Below are positions 56,097-64,000 of a stretch of DNA of 64,000 nucleotides, piece by piece (within the stretch, counting starts at the first letter, position 1; every line of letters begins with the position of its first letter). Source of the stretch: Flaviflexus ciconiae. GTDB taxonomy: Bacteria > Actinomycetota > Actinomycetes > Actinomycetales > Actinomycetaceae. The DNA is taken from positions 1,612,001 to 1,676,000 of the forward strand of contig NZ_CP034593.1 of NCBI RefSeq assembly GCF_003971195.1, given 5' to 3'. Below the pieces are notes generated by a model, which did not search any database, was not told the origin of the DNA, and worked only from the letters and a program-made list of their open reading frames with translations. A program made the translations under genes and the position numbers.

Positions 56097-56966
56097 GTGG
56101 CAACGCTCAAGGACTGGCTCGAAGGAGCCAGGGTAAGAACCCTGCCTGCCGCAGTCGCCCCCGTCCTTATCGGCACGGGAGCCGCCTACCAGGTCGGTTC
56201 AGGTTCAATCCCCCGCGCCCTACTCGCGGGCGGCGTTGCCCTTGCCTTCCAGATCGGCGTGAACTTCGCAAACGACTACTCCGACGGTATTCGCGGAACC
56301 GACGACGTACGCACGGGCCCACCCCGGCTCACCGGTGGCGGCATGGTCTCCCCCGGGATCGTCAAGGTGGCGGCATTTGCCAGCTTCGGCCTTGGCTGCC
56401 TCCTCGGACTCGTCCTCATCGCTCTCTCGGGAGCCTGGTGGCTCCTTGCGGCCGGTGTGGCCGCCGTTATCGCAGCCTGGTTCTACACGGGCGGCGACAA
56501 GCCCTACGGGTACATGGGGCTCGGCGAAGTCTTCGTCTTCATTTTCTTTGGGCTCATGGCAACCCTTGGCACAACCTGGACCCAGGCAGGTCAGCTACCA
56601 GCATCATCCTGGCTCGGTGCGGTTGGCGTTGGTTTCATTGCTTGCGCGCTTCTCATGATCAACAACATCCGCGACATCCCCACCGACTCCCTCGTCGGTA
56701 AGCACACGCTCGCGGTGCGCATGGGAGACAGGGCAGCGCGCCTCGCATTCGTCACCATGCTCATCATCCCGATGCTCCTGGCATGCATCATGGCTATCGA
56801 AGCCCCCTGGGCGCTACTCTCGCTCCTGCTCCTGCCCGTCATTGCTCTCCAGGCAAAGCGGGTTCTCGGAGGAGCAAACGGACGCGACCTGATCCTCGTC
56901 CTCCGCGACACTGGTCTCATTGAGCTCGGCTACGGCATCACCCTGCTCATCGGCCTCGCGATCTAG
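56097..56966 (+). CDS. menA: 1,4-dihydroxy-2-naphthoate polyprenyltransferase
   Basis: 289 residues from GTG 56097, with AGAAGGG upstream. A UbiA-family integral membrane enzyme with eight or nine helices that joins the polyprenyl chain to DHNA. The first aspartate motif is NFANDYSDGIRGTDD, followed by GPPRLTGGGMVSP; the second is MINNIRDIPTDSLVGKHT. The side chain probably comes from the synthase at 28446. A 155-base gap without visible structure follows. Confidence 0.95.
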   Translation: MATLKDWLEGARVRTLPAAVAPVLIGTGAAYQVGSGSIPRALLAGGVALAFQIGVNFANDYSDGIRGTDDVRTGPPRLTGGGMVSPGIVKVAAFASFGLGCLLGLVLIALSGAWWLLAAGVAAVIAAWFYTGGDKPYGYMGLGEVFVFIFFGLMATLGTTWTQAGQLPASSWLGAVGVGFIACALLMINNIRDIPTDSLVGKHTLAVRMGDRAARLAFVTMLIIPMLLACIMAIEAPWALLSLLLLPVIALQAKRVLGGANGRDLILVLRDTGLIELGYGITLLIGLAI

Positions 56967-57124
56967 ACCAGACCTTCACATGGCCAAGCCAGCGTAACTG
57001 GACGGGCCAATATAGGTGGGCGGGCAGCTTCTGGTGCCTGTCAGGTGATCCAGGCAGATCCAGCCCGCTATCAAACGAGCCAATGAGAGCAGCCGTCCCG
57101 GCGCTCCACCGAGACGTCTTCGCA

Positions 57125-57520
57125 TTAGCGCTGTTCGGGCCGTTCCTGCGTCTCGGTTGCTGCGTCACCTTCCGGCATCTGGGTACCTGCTTCTGCGGTG
57201 CCCGTAGGCTCAGGATTAACTACCTCTGCGGATCTTGATTCGCGGCCCGTCGTTTCGTGGATAATCTCGTCCTCAATGTCCTCATCGGACGGCCCGGAGG
57301 CGGGCTTCTTAGCGGGCTCGTGTTCCCGTTTGGAGACGAGGGACTCAACGCTTCCGGCGGCTTCCTGGCCTTGACGGGGGAAGAAGATGAAGCCTGCCAT
57401 CGCTCCGCAAATGATTGCGACAAAGGCCAAAAGATAGGACCGCATGCCCAAGAGATAGAAGACTCCGGCGAAGCCGGCGATCAGGACGATACGGATCGCG
57501 GTGTATTTCAGGATGCTCAC
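57125..57520 (-). CDS. DUF4229 membrane protein
   Basis: 131 residues from GTG 57520, the second of two adjacent GTG codons, picked because TAGGCT lies six bases upstream. Two membrane helices occupy the first 50 residues (RIVLIAGFAGVFYLLG and LLAFVAIICGAMAGFIFF); the rest is an acidic disordered tail rich in Glu, Pro and Thr. DUF4229 proteins commonly neighbour menA and PLDc_N genes in actinobacteria. Function is unknown. Confidence 0.75.
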   Translation of the reverse strand: MSILKYTAIRIVLIAGFAGVFYLLGMRSYLLAFVAIICGAMAGFIFFPRQGQEAAGSVESLVSKREHEPAKKPASGPSDEDIEDEIIHETTGRESRSAEVVNPEPTGTAEAGTQMPEGDAATETQERPEQR

Positions 57521-57526
57521 CACTCA

Positions 57527-57564
57527 AGCCTACCGTGACCCTGACCAGGTACATCGCCTATGCT
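57527..57564. promoter_or_regulatory. divergent -10 boxes of the DUF4229 and PLDc_N genes
   Basis: On the minus strand TAGGCT (57532-57527) is six bases before GTG 57520. On the plus strand TATGCT (57559-57564) is six bases before GTG 57571, with a weak -35 GTGACC at 57535-57540. GGGAGG directly abuts GTG 57571, too close for a normal ribosome binding site. Both messages are probably leaderless. Confidence 0.45.
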
Positions 57565-57570
57565 GGGAGG

Positions 57571-57948
57571 GTGCCAAGACTGATCGCCGTACTTCTCCTC
57601 GTAGCCATAGTGGTCTACGCATTCATCGTTGCGGTCCGGATGGATCCCAAGAAGAGCCCAGCCGGCATCAACAAGTGGGTCTGGGTGATCTTCACGATCC
57701 TCCCTCCCGTTATCGGCTCCATCATTTTCCTCGTCGCCAACTACGTGACGAACTCCAAGAACAATCCGCGTCGCGGCGGACCCGACTTTCTCGGCCCGCT
57801 CTCCCGCGACCAGGGACCCCGCCCGGGGCCAATGGCTCCCGATGATGATCCCGACTTCCTGCGAGAACTCGAAGAAGAGCTTCGTCGCGCCCAGTACGAC
57901 AAGAAACTGAGAGATCACGAGGATGACAGCGACTCATCCTCCTCATGA
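57571..57948 (+). CDS. PLDc_N-domain (phospholipase D nuclease N-terminal) membrane protein
   Basis: 125 residues from GTG 57571. Two hydrophobic helices (LIAVLLLVAIVVYAFIVAV and WVWVIFTILPPVIGSIIFLV) flank the typical KKSPAGINKW loop of the PLDc_N domain. No catalytic HKD motif is present, as expected for stand-alone versions. The C-terminus is an acidic helical tail (LRELEEELRRAQYD) ending in serines. Function is unknown. It overlaps the next gene by 26 bases. Confidence 0.8.
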   Translation: MPRLIAVLLLVAIVVYAFIVAVRMDPKKSPAGINKWVWVIFTILPPVIGSIIFLVANYVTNSKNNPRRGGPDFLGPLSRDQGPRPGPMAPDDDPDFLRELEEELRRAQYDKKLRDHEDDSDSSSS

Positions 57949-59056
57949 TCGGCTCGATGCGAAGGCCGTGATCGGTGCTCCGGTCGCGGCCTTTCTTGCC
58001 GTTCTCGGAGCCTCAATCGCCTGCTCCCTGATCGCGGGCACAATCCCCGCTGTTTCCGAAGCTACCGGCCAATCCATCCCGTTCTTCCTCGGGGCTCTGC
58101 TCCTGACCCTCGGGGCTTTCGGTGGCTTGCCGGCGGGCGAGATCAGCCTCACGCTTGGGACGGTGGGATTTACTTTTGTTATTGTCCCGCTTCTCTTCAC
58201 CGCCCTTGCCGCATTCATTCTGTACAAGGTCCACCGAGCCTCGGAACTATCTCAGCCACTGCCGGACACCGCCGACAGGATCGTTGCCGGCGCCTGCTCC
58301 GGCATGGTGCTTCTCGTGTGCTGCGTACTTGCCTGGTTCGCCGCGTCGCTCCTCAATCCCGACAGTTCCCGAGCATCCCTGACGTCCAACGTCTTCATTC
58401 TCGCGGCCGGTGCGCTCCTGGTCGGCACGGTCTTCTCCGCGGCCGGAAGGAACTCCACAGATCACAGGCGGCCCGCCTGGATGTTCACCATGAGGTATGC
58501 GCTGGCGACCGGCATGCCCGTCGCGATTGTCGTCTGCATTGTCATGACCGTGTCTTTCGACTGGGGCTCGTCCGCATGGCTTCTGCTTGGGAACATGGCG
58601 GCAGCAATATGGGTAGGTATTCATGGCGGCCTGCTCACGTGGCAACTCGACCTTGCACCTCTCGGCGGCCCAAGCACATCGGGAACGGACCTGATCATCG
58701 CGGCTTCCGAGGGCCCGTGGACCATCATCTGCCTGCCCCTGGGCGCCGTCGCCATCATCTTCGCAACCCTGGCGTGGCGCAGGGAATGCCTATCACAATC
58801 TAAGTGGGCGCTACCGTGCGCCTTCGCAGTCATCACGGCAGTATCGCTCGTGGCGGGCAGCTGGTTCTCCGGTTACATCCGGGTGGGGGCTGATACCTCC
58901 CGGCTGTCTGCGATGCTTCTCCTATCGCCCTTCAACATTGCGATCATGGGGGCTATCGGATGCGTTATCGACCGGCTGGCACGGCTCATGGTCGGTGGAA
59001 ACGTTACAGCTCAGACTGCGGCACCCAACCACAGCGCCAATCGGTCCAGAGGTTAA
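57923..59056 (+). CDS. hypothetical polytopic membrane protein
   Basis: 377 residues with about nine or ten hydrophobic segments and short loops; no catalytic motif is visible. The general look recalls DUF6350-type actinobacterial membrane proteins, but I cannot confirm this. The C-terminal 25 residues are hydrophilic. The start ATG lies inside the end of the PLDc_N gene behind GAGG, suggesting coupling. The 3' end overlaps the opposing lipoprotein gene by 53 bases. Confidence 0.55.
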   Translation: MTATHPPHDRLDAKAVIGAPVAAFLAVLGASIACSLIAGTIPAVSEATGQSIPFFLGALLLTLGAFGGLPAGEISLTLGTVGFTFVIVPLLFTALAAFILYKVHRASELSQPLPDTADRIVAGACSGMVLLVCCVLAWFAASLLNPDSSRASLTSNVFILAAGALLVGTVFSAAGRNSTDHRRPAWMFTMRYALATGMPVAIVVCIVMTVSFDWGSSAWLLLGNMAAAIWVGIHGGLLTWQLDLAPLGGPSTSGTDLIIAASEGPWTIICLPLGAVAIIFATLAWRRECLSQSKWALPCAFAVITAVSLVAGSWFSGYIRVGADTSRLSAMLLLSPFNIAIMGAIGCVIDRLARLMVGGNVTAQTAAPNHSANRSRG

Positions 59057-59954
59057 CGTCCCCACCATCGAGCAGGAACACAACCTGCTGGTAACCTGAA
59101 ACCAGCAGAGTGTTTGTTTCATGCTCATCCGGCGGAAGTTCAAAGAGCGCAAACTCTTCATATCCGGGAGTTTCACCGACACCGGGATAAGGATTGAGGG
59201 ACTCGACCTCGATCGGGTCCTGCTTCATCGCTTCCCGGATCTCATCAATCGACTGCGTGCACTGCAGCGCGCCCCCGAACTCATCAACTCTGACGGGTAC
59301 CCCGTCCGGCATACCGATCTCGATCGTGTCAGAAAGTCGACCATCGCTCGAGGTGACTGAAAAGCCAGCATCGATTGCCGATACGTCAGTGATGGGACCG
59401 GGGTTCACATAAAAGGCGGTACGGATGCCGCCGTCCTCGTAGCCGAGAATAAGCAGACCGGTACCGGTCACTTCACGGACGGGGTCGGAGCCTCTATCCT
59501 CTTCCGAGGAGTAGTAGGAGACCGTCTGATCGAGGACGATCATGGCGTCTTGAACACCGTCAGCATTCGCATCCGAGTAGTACACATCGTCAGCGGTAAA
59601 GGACAGGTCGACGTTTGCGACGCCCTCGGTGACGGCTTCCTCGCCAAGCTCGACAGTTGCGCTCCCTTCCCGGAACTCGATCCGGTAACCGCCCTCGGGC
59701 GTGATAGCAGCGGCAAAGCTTCTCTCGGGGAACACATCCTTATCGAAGGACTCGAGGAACTGGATACCCCGGATGACAAAGTCGAGGTTTAGAAGGTCGA
59801 TATCTTGGATCTCGGGGCTTCCCAGCCCCGCATTCGTCAGGGTCGCGGGAGGTTCCGGGAGGACCAGCCAGCGGGACTTAAGGTCGTCGCCGGAGCCGCA
59901 GGCTCCGAGGAGAGCGGTGGCGGCTGCTAGGGCAACGAGCCTAGAGCCCCGCAT
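59004..59954 (-). CDS. hypothetical lipoprotein
   Basis: 316 residues. A clear lipoprotein signal peptide (LVALAAATALLGAC, Cys about residue 19) precedes an acidic, beta-rich domain. YYSDANADGVQDAMIVLD resembles a calcium-binding D-x-N-x-D-G repeat of the EF-hand/FG-GAP type. No known family is recognised. The start overlaps the ccsB end by 14 bases, so it may be co-transcribed with the cytochrome c maturation genes, and it overlaps the opposing membrane-protein gene by 53 bases. Confidence 0.6.
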   Translation of the reverse strand: MRGSRLVALAAATALLGACGSGDDLKSRWLVLPEPPATLTNAGLGSPEIQDIDLLNLDFVIRGIQFLESFDKDVFPERSFAAAITPEGGYRIEFREGSATVELGEEAVTEGVANVDLSFTADDVYYSDANADGVQDAMIVLDQTVSYYSSEEDRGSDPVREVTGTGLLILGYEDGGIRTAFYVNPGPITDVSAIDAGFSVTSSDGRLSDTIEIGMPDGVPVRVDEFGGALQCTQSIDEIREAMKQDPIEVESLNPYPGVGETPGYEEFALFELPPDEHETNTLLVSGYQQVVFLLDGGDVNLWTDWRCGWVPQSEL

Positions 59955-60846
59955 AAGAATGCAGGGAGTCGACGAAGAAGTTGATGACGTAGTAGTTCAC
60001 CATGAGACCCGCAATGCCGATGAGGTTGAGCCAGGCGGCGCGCTTACCTTCCCAGCCACGGGTGGTGCGAGCATGCAGGTAGGCCGCGTAGAAGCCCCAA
60101 ACGACCAGCGACATGGTTTCCTTCGGATCCCAGTTCCAGGGACGGCCCCAGGCGTGCTCGGCCCAGATAGCGCCAGCAATTAGAGTGAAGGTCCACAGAA
60201 GGAAGCCAACGACCGTGACGCGCAGAGCGCCCGTCTCAAGGTCCTTCGCAGCAGGGAGATTGCGCAACCGACTCGGCTTCTCGTCAACGACCGTGTCACC
60301 ATCACCTGCGGCAACGGCCTTTGCCTTGGCCTTTTCCATTTCCTCCTTACGGATCTGGACCAGCTGGAGGGCCGACATGAGTGCCGCGAAAGCAAACAGG
60401 CCCATGGCTAGGGTTGCGGTAGAGACGTGGATGACGAGCCAGTAGTGGTCGAGGATCGGCGGGGTGCCTTGCACGCGCACATAGAGCACGGCAACGGCAA
60501 TACCGAGGGAGAGAACGGCGAGGCCGTTGACGAAGGTACCCAGTACCCTTAGATCGCGTTTGCGGGCCAGAACGAGATAGGTACCGACCGCCACGCACGT
60601 GAACGTCAGGGTGAACTCGTACATGTTGGCCCACGGGACACGGGATCCTGCGACTCCTCGTAGCACCGTTCCAACGCCATGTAAGCCGAAGCCCAGCACG
60701 GTGAGCGACATGCCGATATTGGCGGCCTTACGGACCTTTACTTCCTTGTCCGCCGAGGTCAGGTCGATGCCGAACGCGATCATCGCAATCGTGTACACCG
60801 CCATCGCCCCGTACACGAGGATCAGGCTGATCTCTTCCAGGTTCAT
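59941..60846 (-). CDS. ccsB: cytochrome c biogenesis protein CcsB/CcsA (heme handling)
   Basis: 301 residues with about eight membrane helices. The tryptophan-rich heme motif of the CcsA/CcmC family is seen as WGRPWNWDPKETMSL. Conserved histidines lie in GFGLHGVGTVLRG, HYWLVIHVSTATLAMG and YLHARTTRGW. A hydrophilic insert rich in Lys and Ala sits near residues 165-200. With ResB it exports heme and attaches it to apocytochrome c outside the membrane. Coupled to resB (4-base overlap). Confidence 0.93.
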   Translation of the reverse strand: MNLEEISLILVYGAMAVYTIAMIAFGIDLTSADKEVKVRKAANIGMSLTVLGFGLHGVGTVLRGVAGSRVPWANMYEFTLTFTCVAVGTYLVLARKRDLRVLGTFVNGLAVLSLGIAVAVLYVRVQGTPPILDHYWLVIHVSTATLAMGLFAFAALMSALQLVQIRKEEMEKAKAKAVAAGDGDTVVDEKPSRLRNLPAAKDLETGALRVTVVGFLLWTFTLIAGAIWAEHAWGRPWNWDPKETMSLVVWGFYAAYLHARTTRGWEGKRAAWLNLIGIAGLMVNYYVINFFVDSLHSYAGL

Positions 60847-62372
60847 GAGTCCTCCTTGAGGCCAAGAGTAGTGGACACGACTCTATCGAGCCCAGTGTCG
60901 CCCTTCCGCCCGATTGCGGCGGCGTGCAACGTGCCGTTCTCGTACCGTACCCACACGCGGCGGCTCGGTATGAGAAGCGAGGTGGCAAGGCCCGCCAGTC
61001 CAAGGACCGCGAAGCCCAGCATCCATCCCAGCGTCGGATCGTATCGCATGTCGAGGGCCGCGAAGCGGGCCAGGTCAACGAACTCGATCGTGCCATAACC
61101 GCCGGGAATCTCGGCAGACTGTCCCACGGCCGAGGTCGTCAGAACGCCGACCTCGGCTTCCCCGATCGCTTCGGTCACCATCTCCATGTTTTCCGTGTCG
61201 AGGAAGTAGACGTTCTGGGGAACCCCTTCATCCAATCCCAGGTCGCCCGTCCACGTTGTTGTCACCAAAACGGGGTTAAGCGCATCGGGATTGACGGAGA
61301 TGATGACACCATCTTGCTCCTGAGCCGTGGGGAACAGCGTCGCCTGGAAACCGAGCTGCGGACCGGACGTCACGTCGGGAACCTTGATGACACCGGTGGA
61401 GATATAGGTCTGAGTGATATCGGGCAAGATAACATACTCATCGAGTGCCACGTTGCCGTCGGAGTCGGTGATCCTAATCCGCGGCGCGTAGCCGTTGCCG
61501 GACAGATAGACGTTCGCTCCCCCAACGACGATCGGCTCGTTCGGACGAATGATTTCCGTGCGGGTCTCGCCGTGTTCTGAAATCGTCACGTCCGCAGCAA
61601 AAGCCGAAGGCGCACCGTCCTCGTAGAACTCCGGCCTCATCTCGTCCAGAAGAATCCGGTAGGGCGGTAGGGATTCTTCGTCAACGAGAATCCCGCGGTT
61701 AAACGTGTCGTAGGAGAGTACAGAGTTCGCGAAGGTGCCGCCCTCGACGATGATGGCCTGGCCACGGTAGGAGACGGCCTGCGAAAGACCAAAGACGATG
61801 AGCAGGCCCAGGAGCGACATGTGGAAGATCAGGTTGCCGGCCTCCCGCAGGTAGCCGTTCTGTGCCGAGAGCGTCCCGGAGCCCACTCGGGTTCGGAAAC
61901 CCCGCAGGTTCTTCTGCACCGTCTCGAGAGCCTCATCCTCGGACAGCGCAGTTTCCGTTGACCGGTAGCTCTCGTACCTCGTGAGCCGGGCAGGAACTCG
62001 CCCGGGGCCGGCCTTGATGTCCTTGTACAGCGTGTACGACCGGGGCACGATGCAGCCGACAAGAGAAATAAAGAGAAGGATGTAGATCGCCGCAAACCAC
62101 GGCGCGGTGAGGATATTGAAGAAGCCAAGAGCATCGAGGATGGTGCCCCAAATCCCGTTCTTCTCAATCCACTGCTCGGCCAGGACGGGGTCTTGGCGCT
62201 TCTGCGGAATGATCGATGCGGGGATGAGCGCGATGACAAGAAGTAGCAGCATGATGATCGCGTTGCGCATCGATGTGAGCTGCCGCCACCCCCACCGGAG
62301 CCAGCCCTTCCATCCGATCCCAACGGGAGCCGATGGCTGAGTGTCTCGATTAGACCTAACCGTTTCCATCAC
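60843..62372 (-). CDS. resB: cytochrome c biogenesis protein ResB
   Basis: 509 residues from GTG 62372 or ATG 62369. Three N-terminal membrane helices (IIMLLLLVIALIPASIIPQ, FFNILTAPWFAAIYILLFIS, IFHMSLLGLLIVFGLSQA), a large extracytoplasmic domain and a final helix (LGWMLGFAVLGLAGLATSLL). Partner of CcsB in system II. GTGA overlap with ccdA. Confidence 0.93.
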   Translation of the reverse strand: MMETVRSNRDTQPSAPVGIGWKGWLRWGWRQLTSMRNAIIMLLLLVIALIPASIIPQKRQDPVLAEQWIEKNGIWGTILDALGFFNILTAPWFAAIYILLFISLVGCIVPRSYTLYKDIKAGPGRVPARLTRYESYRSTETALSEDEALETVQKNLRGFRTRVGSGTLSAQNGYLREAGNLIFHMSLLGLLIVFGLSQAVSYRGQAIIVEGGTFANSVLSYDTFNRGILVDEESLPPYRILLDEMRPEFYEDGAPSAFAADVTISEHGETRTEIIRPNEPIVVGGANVYLSGNGYAPRIRITDSDGNVALDEYVILPDITQTYISTGVIKVPDVTSGPQLGFQATLFPTAQEQDGVIISVNPDALNPVLVTTTWTGDLGLDEGVPQNVYFLDTENMEMVTEAIGEAEVGVLTTSAVGQSAEIPGGYGTIEFVDLARFAALDMRYDPTLGWMLGFAVLGLAGLATSLLIPSRRVWVRYENGTLHAAAIGRKGDTGLDRVVSTTLGLKEDS

Positions 62373-63130
62373 ACCACCAGTTCCGTCTGACCCGAAAGAT
62401 TCGCGACCCAGTTAATAATGTCGATCCACCAGCCGGTCACCATGAGCAGACCAACGAGGATCAGTGCGACACCACCAAAGATCTGAACTGTCCGGCTGTT
62501 CCTGCGCAGCCAACCCAGGATCTTCGTTGAGCGATCAACGGTCAGGGCCGCAATGATGAACGGCAGGCCAAGACCAATGCAGTAGGCGACCGTCAGGATC
62601 GTTCCGCGCTCAACGCTTCCACTCGAGAAAGACATTGAAAGTACTGCGGCAAGGGTGGGTCCAATGCACGGCGTCCACCCCAAACCAAACACGCCACCGA
62701 GCAGGAAAGCTCCGAGCGGGCCGCCCCGCTTCTGAATATTCAACCTGGTCGTCCGCTGCAGGAACGGCAAACCGCCGATAAAGGCAATGCCCATGACAAT
62801 GATGATGGCGCCCGCAATCATCATGACCGTGTCCTGATACTGCGTGAAGCGCGCACCCGCCGCGGAGAAAACGACGCCGAGGAGAACGAAGACGGCGGAG
62901 AATCCCGCCACAAACAGCGCTACCGACCCCGCAAGTCGCCAGCTTTTCTGCCCCTCCGCCGTTGCCGGGGCGAGCGACGAAAAGTAGCCAAGGTAGCCCG
63001 GCAGGAGCGGCAAGACGCACGGGGAGGCGAAGGAGACAAGTCCAGCCACCAGCGCGGCCCCAAGCGCTAGGAGCATGGGTCCGCCGGTGACGGCACTAAC
63101 GAAGGAGTCGGCCAGGGACAGCGGCATCAT
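62369..63130 (-). CDS. ccdA: CcdA-type thiol-disulfide transport protein
   Basis: 253 residues with six membrane helices. The two redox cysteines are in FASPCVLPLLPGYLGY and GWTPCIGPTL. It carries electrons from cytoplasmic thioredoxin across the membrane to the extracytoplasmic thioredoxin-like protein encoded just upstream, keeping apocytochrome cysteines reduced. Overlaps resA by four bases. Confidence 0.95.
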   Translation of the reverse strand: MMPLSLADSFVSAVTGGPMLLALGAALVAGLVSFASPCVLPLLPGYLGYFSSLAPATAEGQKSWRLAGSVALFVAGFSAVFVLLGVVFSAAGARFTQYQDTVMMIAGAIIIVMGIAFIGGLPFLQRTTRLNIQKRGGPLGAFLLGGVFGLGWTPCIGPTLAAVLSMSFSSGSVERGTILTVAYCIGLGLPFIIAALTVDRSTKILGWLRRNSRTVQIFGGVALILVGLLMVTGWWIDIINWVANLSGQTELVV

Positions 63131-63669
63131 AGAGCGTCGTCGATCATGCCCCGGACAATGTCGGGATCGATCTGGCCAATGTAGCGGGCCGCGGGCCTGC
63201 CCTCGGCATCAAGAATCAGTGTCGTGGGGACCGCCTGGAGCGGAACCGTGCCCTCAAGATCGGCCACAAACTGACCATCGGAACCATCGATTGATTCGTA
63301 GGGGGTTCCAAAAGACCGCTCGAAAGCCTGGGCCGTTGCCGCATTGTCGCGAACGTTCACGCCCAGGACAGTCACGTCATCGGCGTAGTCCTCGGCAATC
63401 GCATTGAGGTCTTCGGCTTCGGCCCGGCATGGCGGACAGGCCGCGTACCACGTGTTAATAACGACGACCTCACCGCGCAGGTCCTCCAGGCTGATCTCTT
63501 CGCCCTCGAAGGTCGTTCCCGAAGCGGAGACGGCGTCAGCTCGTTCGGCCTCTTCCCAGATCACCCAGTTGGCGTCGCCGCCCTCGTATTGCTGTCCTGC
63601 GTCGAGAGTTCCCGAACAGGCCGTCAGAACGGGGAGAAGAAGGAAGGGCAGGATCCTGGCTTTCCGCAC
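63127..63669 (-). CDS. resA: TlpA/ResA-like thioredoxin-fold lipoprotein
   Basis: 180 residues from GTG 63669, behind GGGAGAG. A lipoprotein signal (LLLPVLTAC, Cys about residue 18) anchors it outside the membrane. The active site is CPPC in WYAACPPCRAE, and the cis-proline loop is QAVPTTLIL. It reduces apocytochrome c thiols with electrons from CcdA. The gene order phosphatase, resA, ccdA, resB, ccsB matches Rv0525-Rv0529 of mycobacteria. Confidence 0.92.
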   Translation of the reverse strand: MRKARILPFLLLPVLTACSGTLDAGQQYEGGDANWVIWEEAERADAVSASGTTFEGEEISLEDLRGEVVVINTWYAACPPCRAEAEDLNAIAEDYADDVTVLGVNVRDNAATAQAFERSFGTPYESIDGSDGQFVADLEGTVPLQAVPTTLILDAEGRPAARYIGQIDPDIVRGMIDDAL

Positions 63670-64000
63670 TACTCTCCCTTCGCCTCGGCAGCCACCGAGG
63701 TGCCGGGAACCATGTCGGCTGCTGACTTTAAGAGTTCAGCGGCGGGCTCCCAGTAGTCGAGCGACAGGAGCTGGGAATCGGCGAAGGTCAGCGACGTAAC
63801 CGATGCAAGTGCACACTGGCGATTGCGCGGATCGTGGGCAAGCGACTTCTTCTCAACGAAGCGCCTCATCGTCCATATCGGCAGCTGGTGGCTAAAGAGC
63901 ACACCCTCACCCCCGCGAGCAGCGTCAAGGGCGGTAGCGATGGCCCCGCTCATGCGACGCACAACGTTCGTGTAGGGCTCGCCCCAGGAGGGCTCAAAAG
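63669..64000 (-). CDS. histidine phosphatase family protein, C-terminal part
   Basis: 110 residues are visible; the N-terminal RHG motif lies beyond base 64000. The frame runs through PSWGEPYTNVVRRM, then the second catalytic histidine in VLFSHQLPIWTMRRF, typical of phosphoglycerate-mutase-like phosphatases. The stop overlaps the resA start by one base (TAGTG). This position corresponds to Rv0525 of mycobacteria. Substrate unknown. Confidence 0.8.
   Translation of the reverse strand, partial: FEPSWGEPYTNVVRRMSGAIATALDAARGGEGVLFSHQLPIWTMRRFVEKKSLAHDPRNRQCALASVTSLTFADSQLLSLDYWEPAAELLKSAADMVPGTSVAAEAKGE

Overview
The window is about 60% GC and reads as a chromosomal segment of an actinomycete. 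It fits a respiring member of the Actinomycetaceae or a related family, but the species cannot be fixed from sequence alone. Supporting marks are a fused E2-E1 oxoglutarate decarboxylase/dehydrogenase (kgd type), a SigR/RsrA thiol-stress pair with the tiny bL37-type protein, HisN-type histidinol phosphatase, a MenJ-like reductase, an Rv3235-family gene beside secA, DUF4229 and PLDc_N genes beside menA, and a TlpA-CcdA-ResB-CcsB block in mycobacterial order. No IS element, prophage, CRISPR array, rRNA or tRNA was seen.

Layout. 1-184: start of a CNNM/DUF21 membrane protein (-). 647-5094: kgd and a degenerate SGNH protein (+). 5326-7038: a possible TorD-like chaperone, bL37, rsrA and sigR (-), with a SigR-type promoter buried in the end of nagA. 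7080-20251: a sialic-acid/amino-sugar region. The minus-strand operon carries a dipeptide-type ABC importer with a permease-ATPase fusion, then nanA, nanK, nanE and nagB, with nagA separate. Divergent from it are two alpha/beta hydrolases and a GntR/FCD regulator. 20296-24015: DoxX protein, aroA, rsgA, hisN (+). 24128-25603: a hypothetical gene in an AT-rich pocket, a BldC-like HTH protein and an Rv3235-family gene. 25600-28320: secA (-).

28446-47620 is a minus-strand respiratory block: menG, menJ, all fourteen nuo genes (A to N), then a long-chain polyprenyl diphosphate synthase. Further menaquinone genes follow: menF (47660), menD-menC (51363-54007, -) and menB-menE-menA (54041-56966, +). 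Between them lie a 58-residue membrane protein, a short repeat tract and an htrA gene whose last codons look frameshifted. 57125-59954 holds DUF4229, PLDc_N, a polytopic membrane protein and a lipoprotein. 59941-64000 holds ccsB, resB, ccdA, resA and a truncated histidine phosphatase.

Together the genes describe a cell that can import and degrade sialic acid to fructose-6-phosphate, run a TCA-linked oxoglutarate step, and feed NADH through complex I into menaquinone whose synthesis is largely encoded here. It can also mature c-type cytochromes. The strongest unusual observations are: palindromes TTGTCTGACAA (in the importer promoter spacer) and a near copy before the regulator gene, suggesting a NanR-type operator; two unassigned esterase-like genes in that cluster; aroA with no ATG, GTG or TTG start and an apparent CTG start; the htrA frameshift; the SigR promoter inside nagA; and a recurring -10 box set 6-8 bases before the start codon, suggesting leaderless mRNAs.
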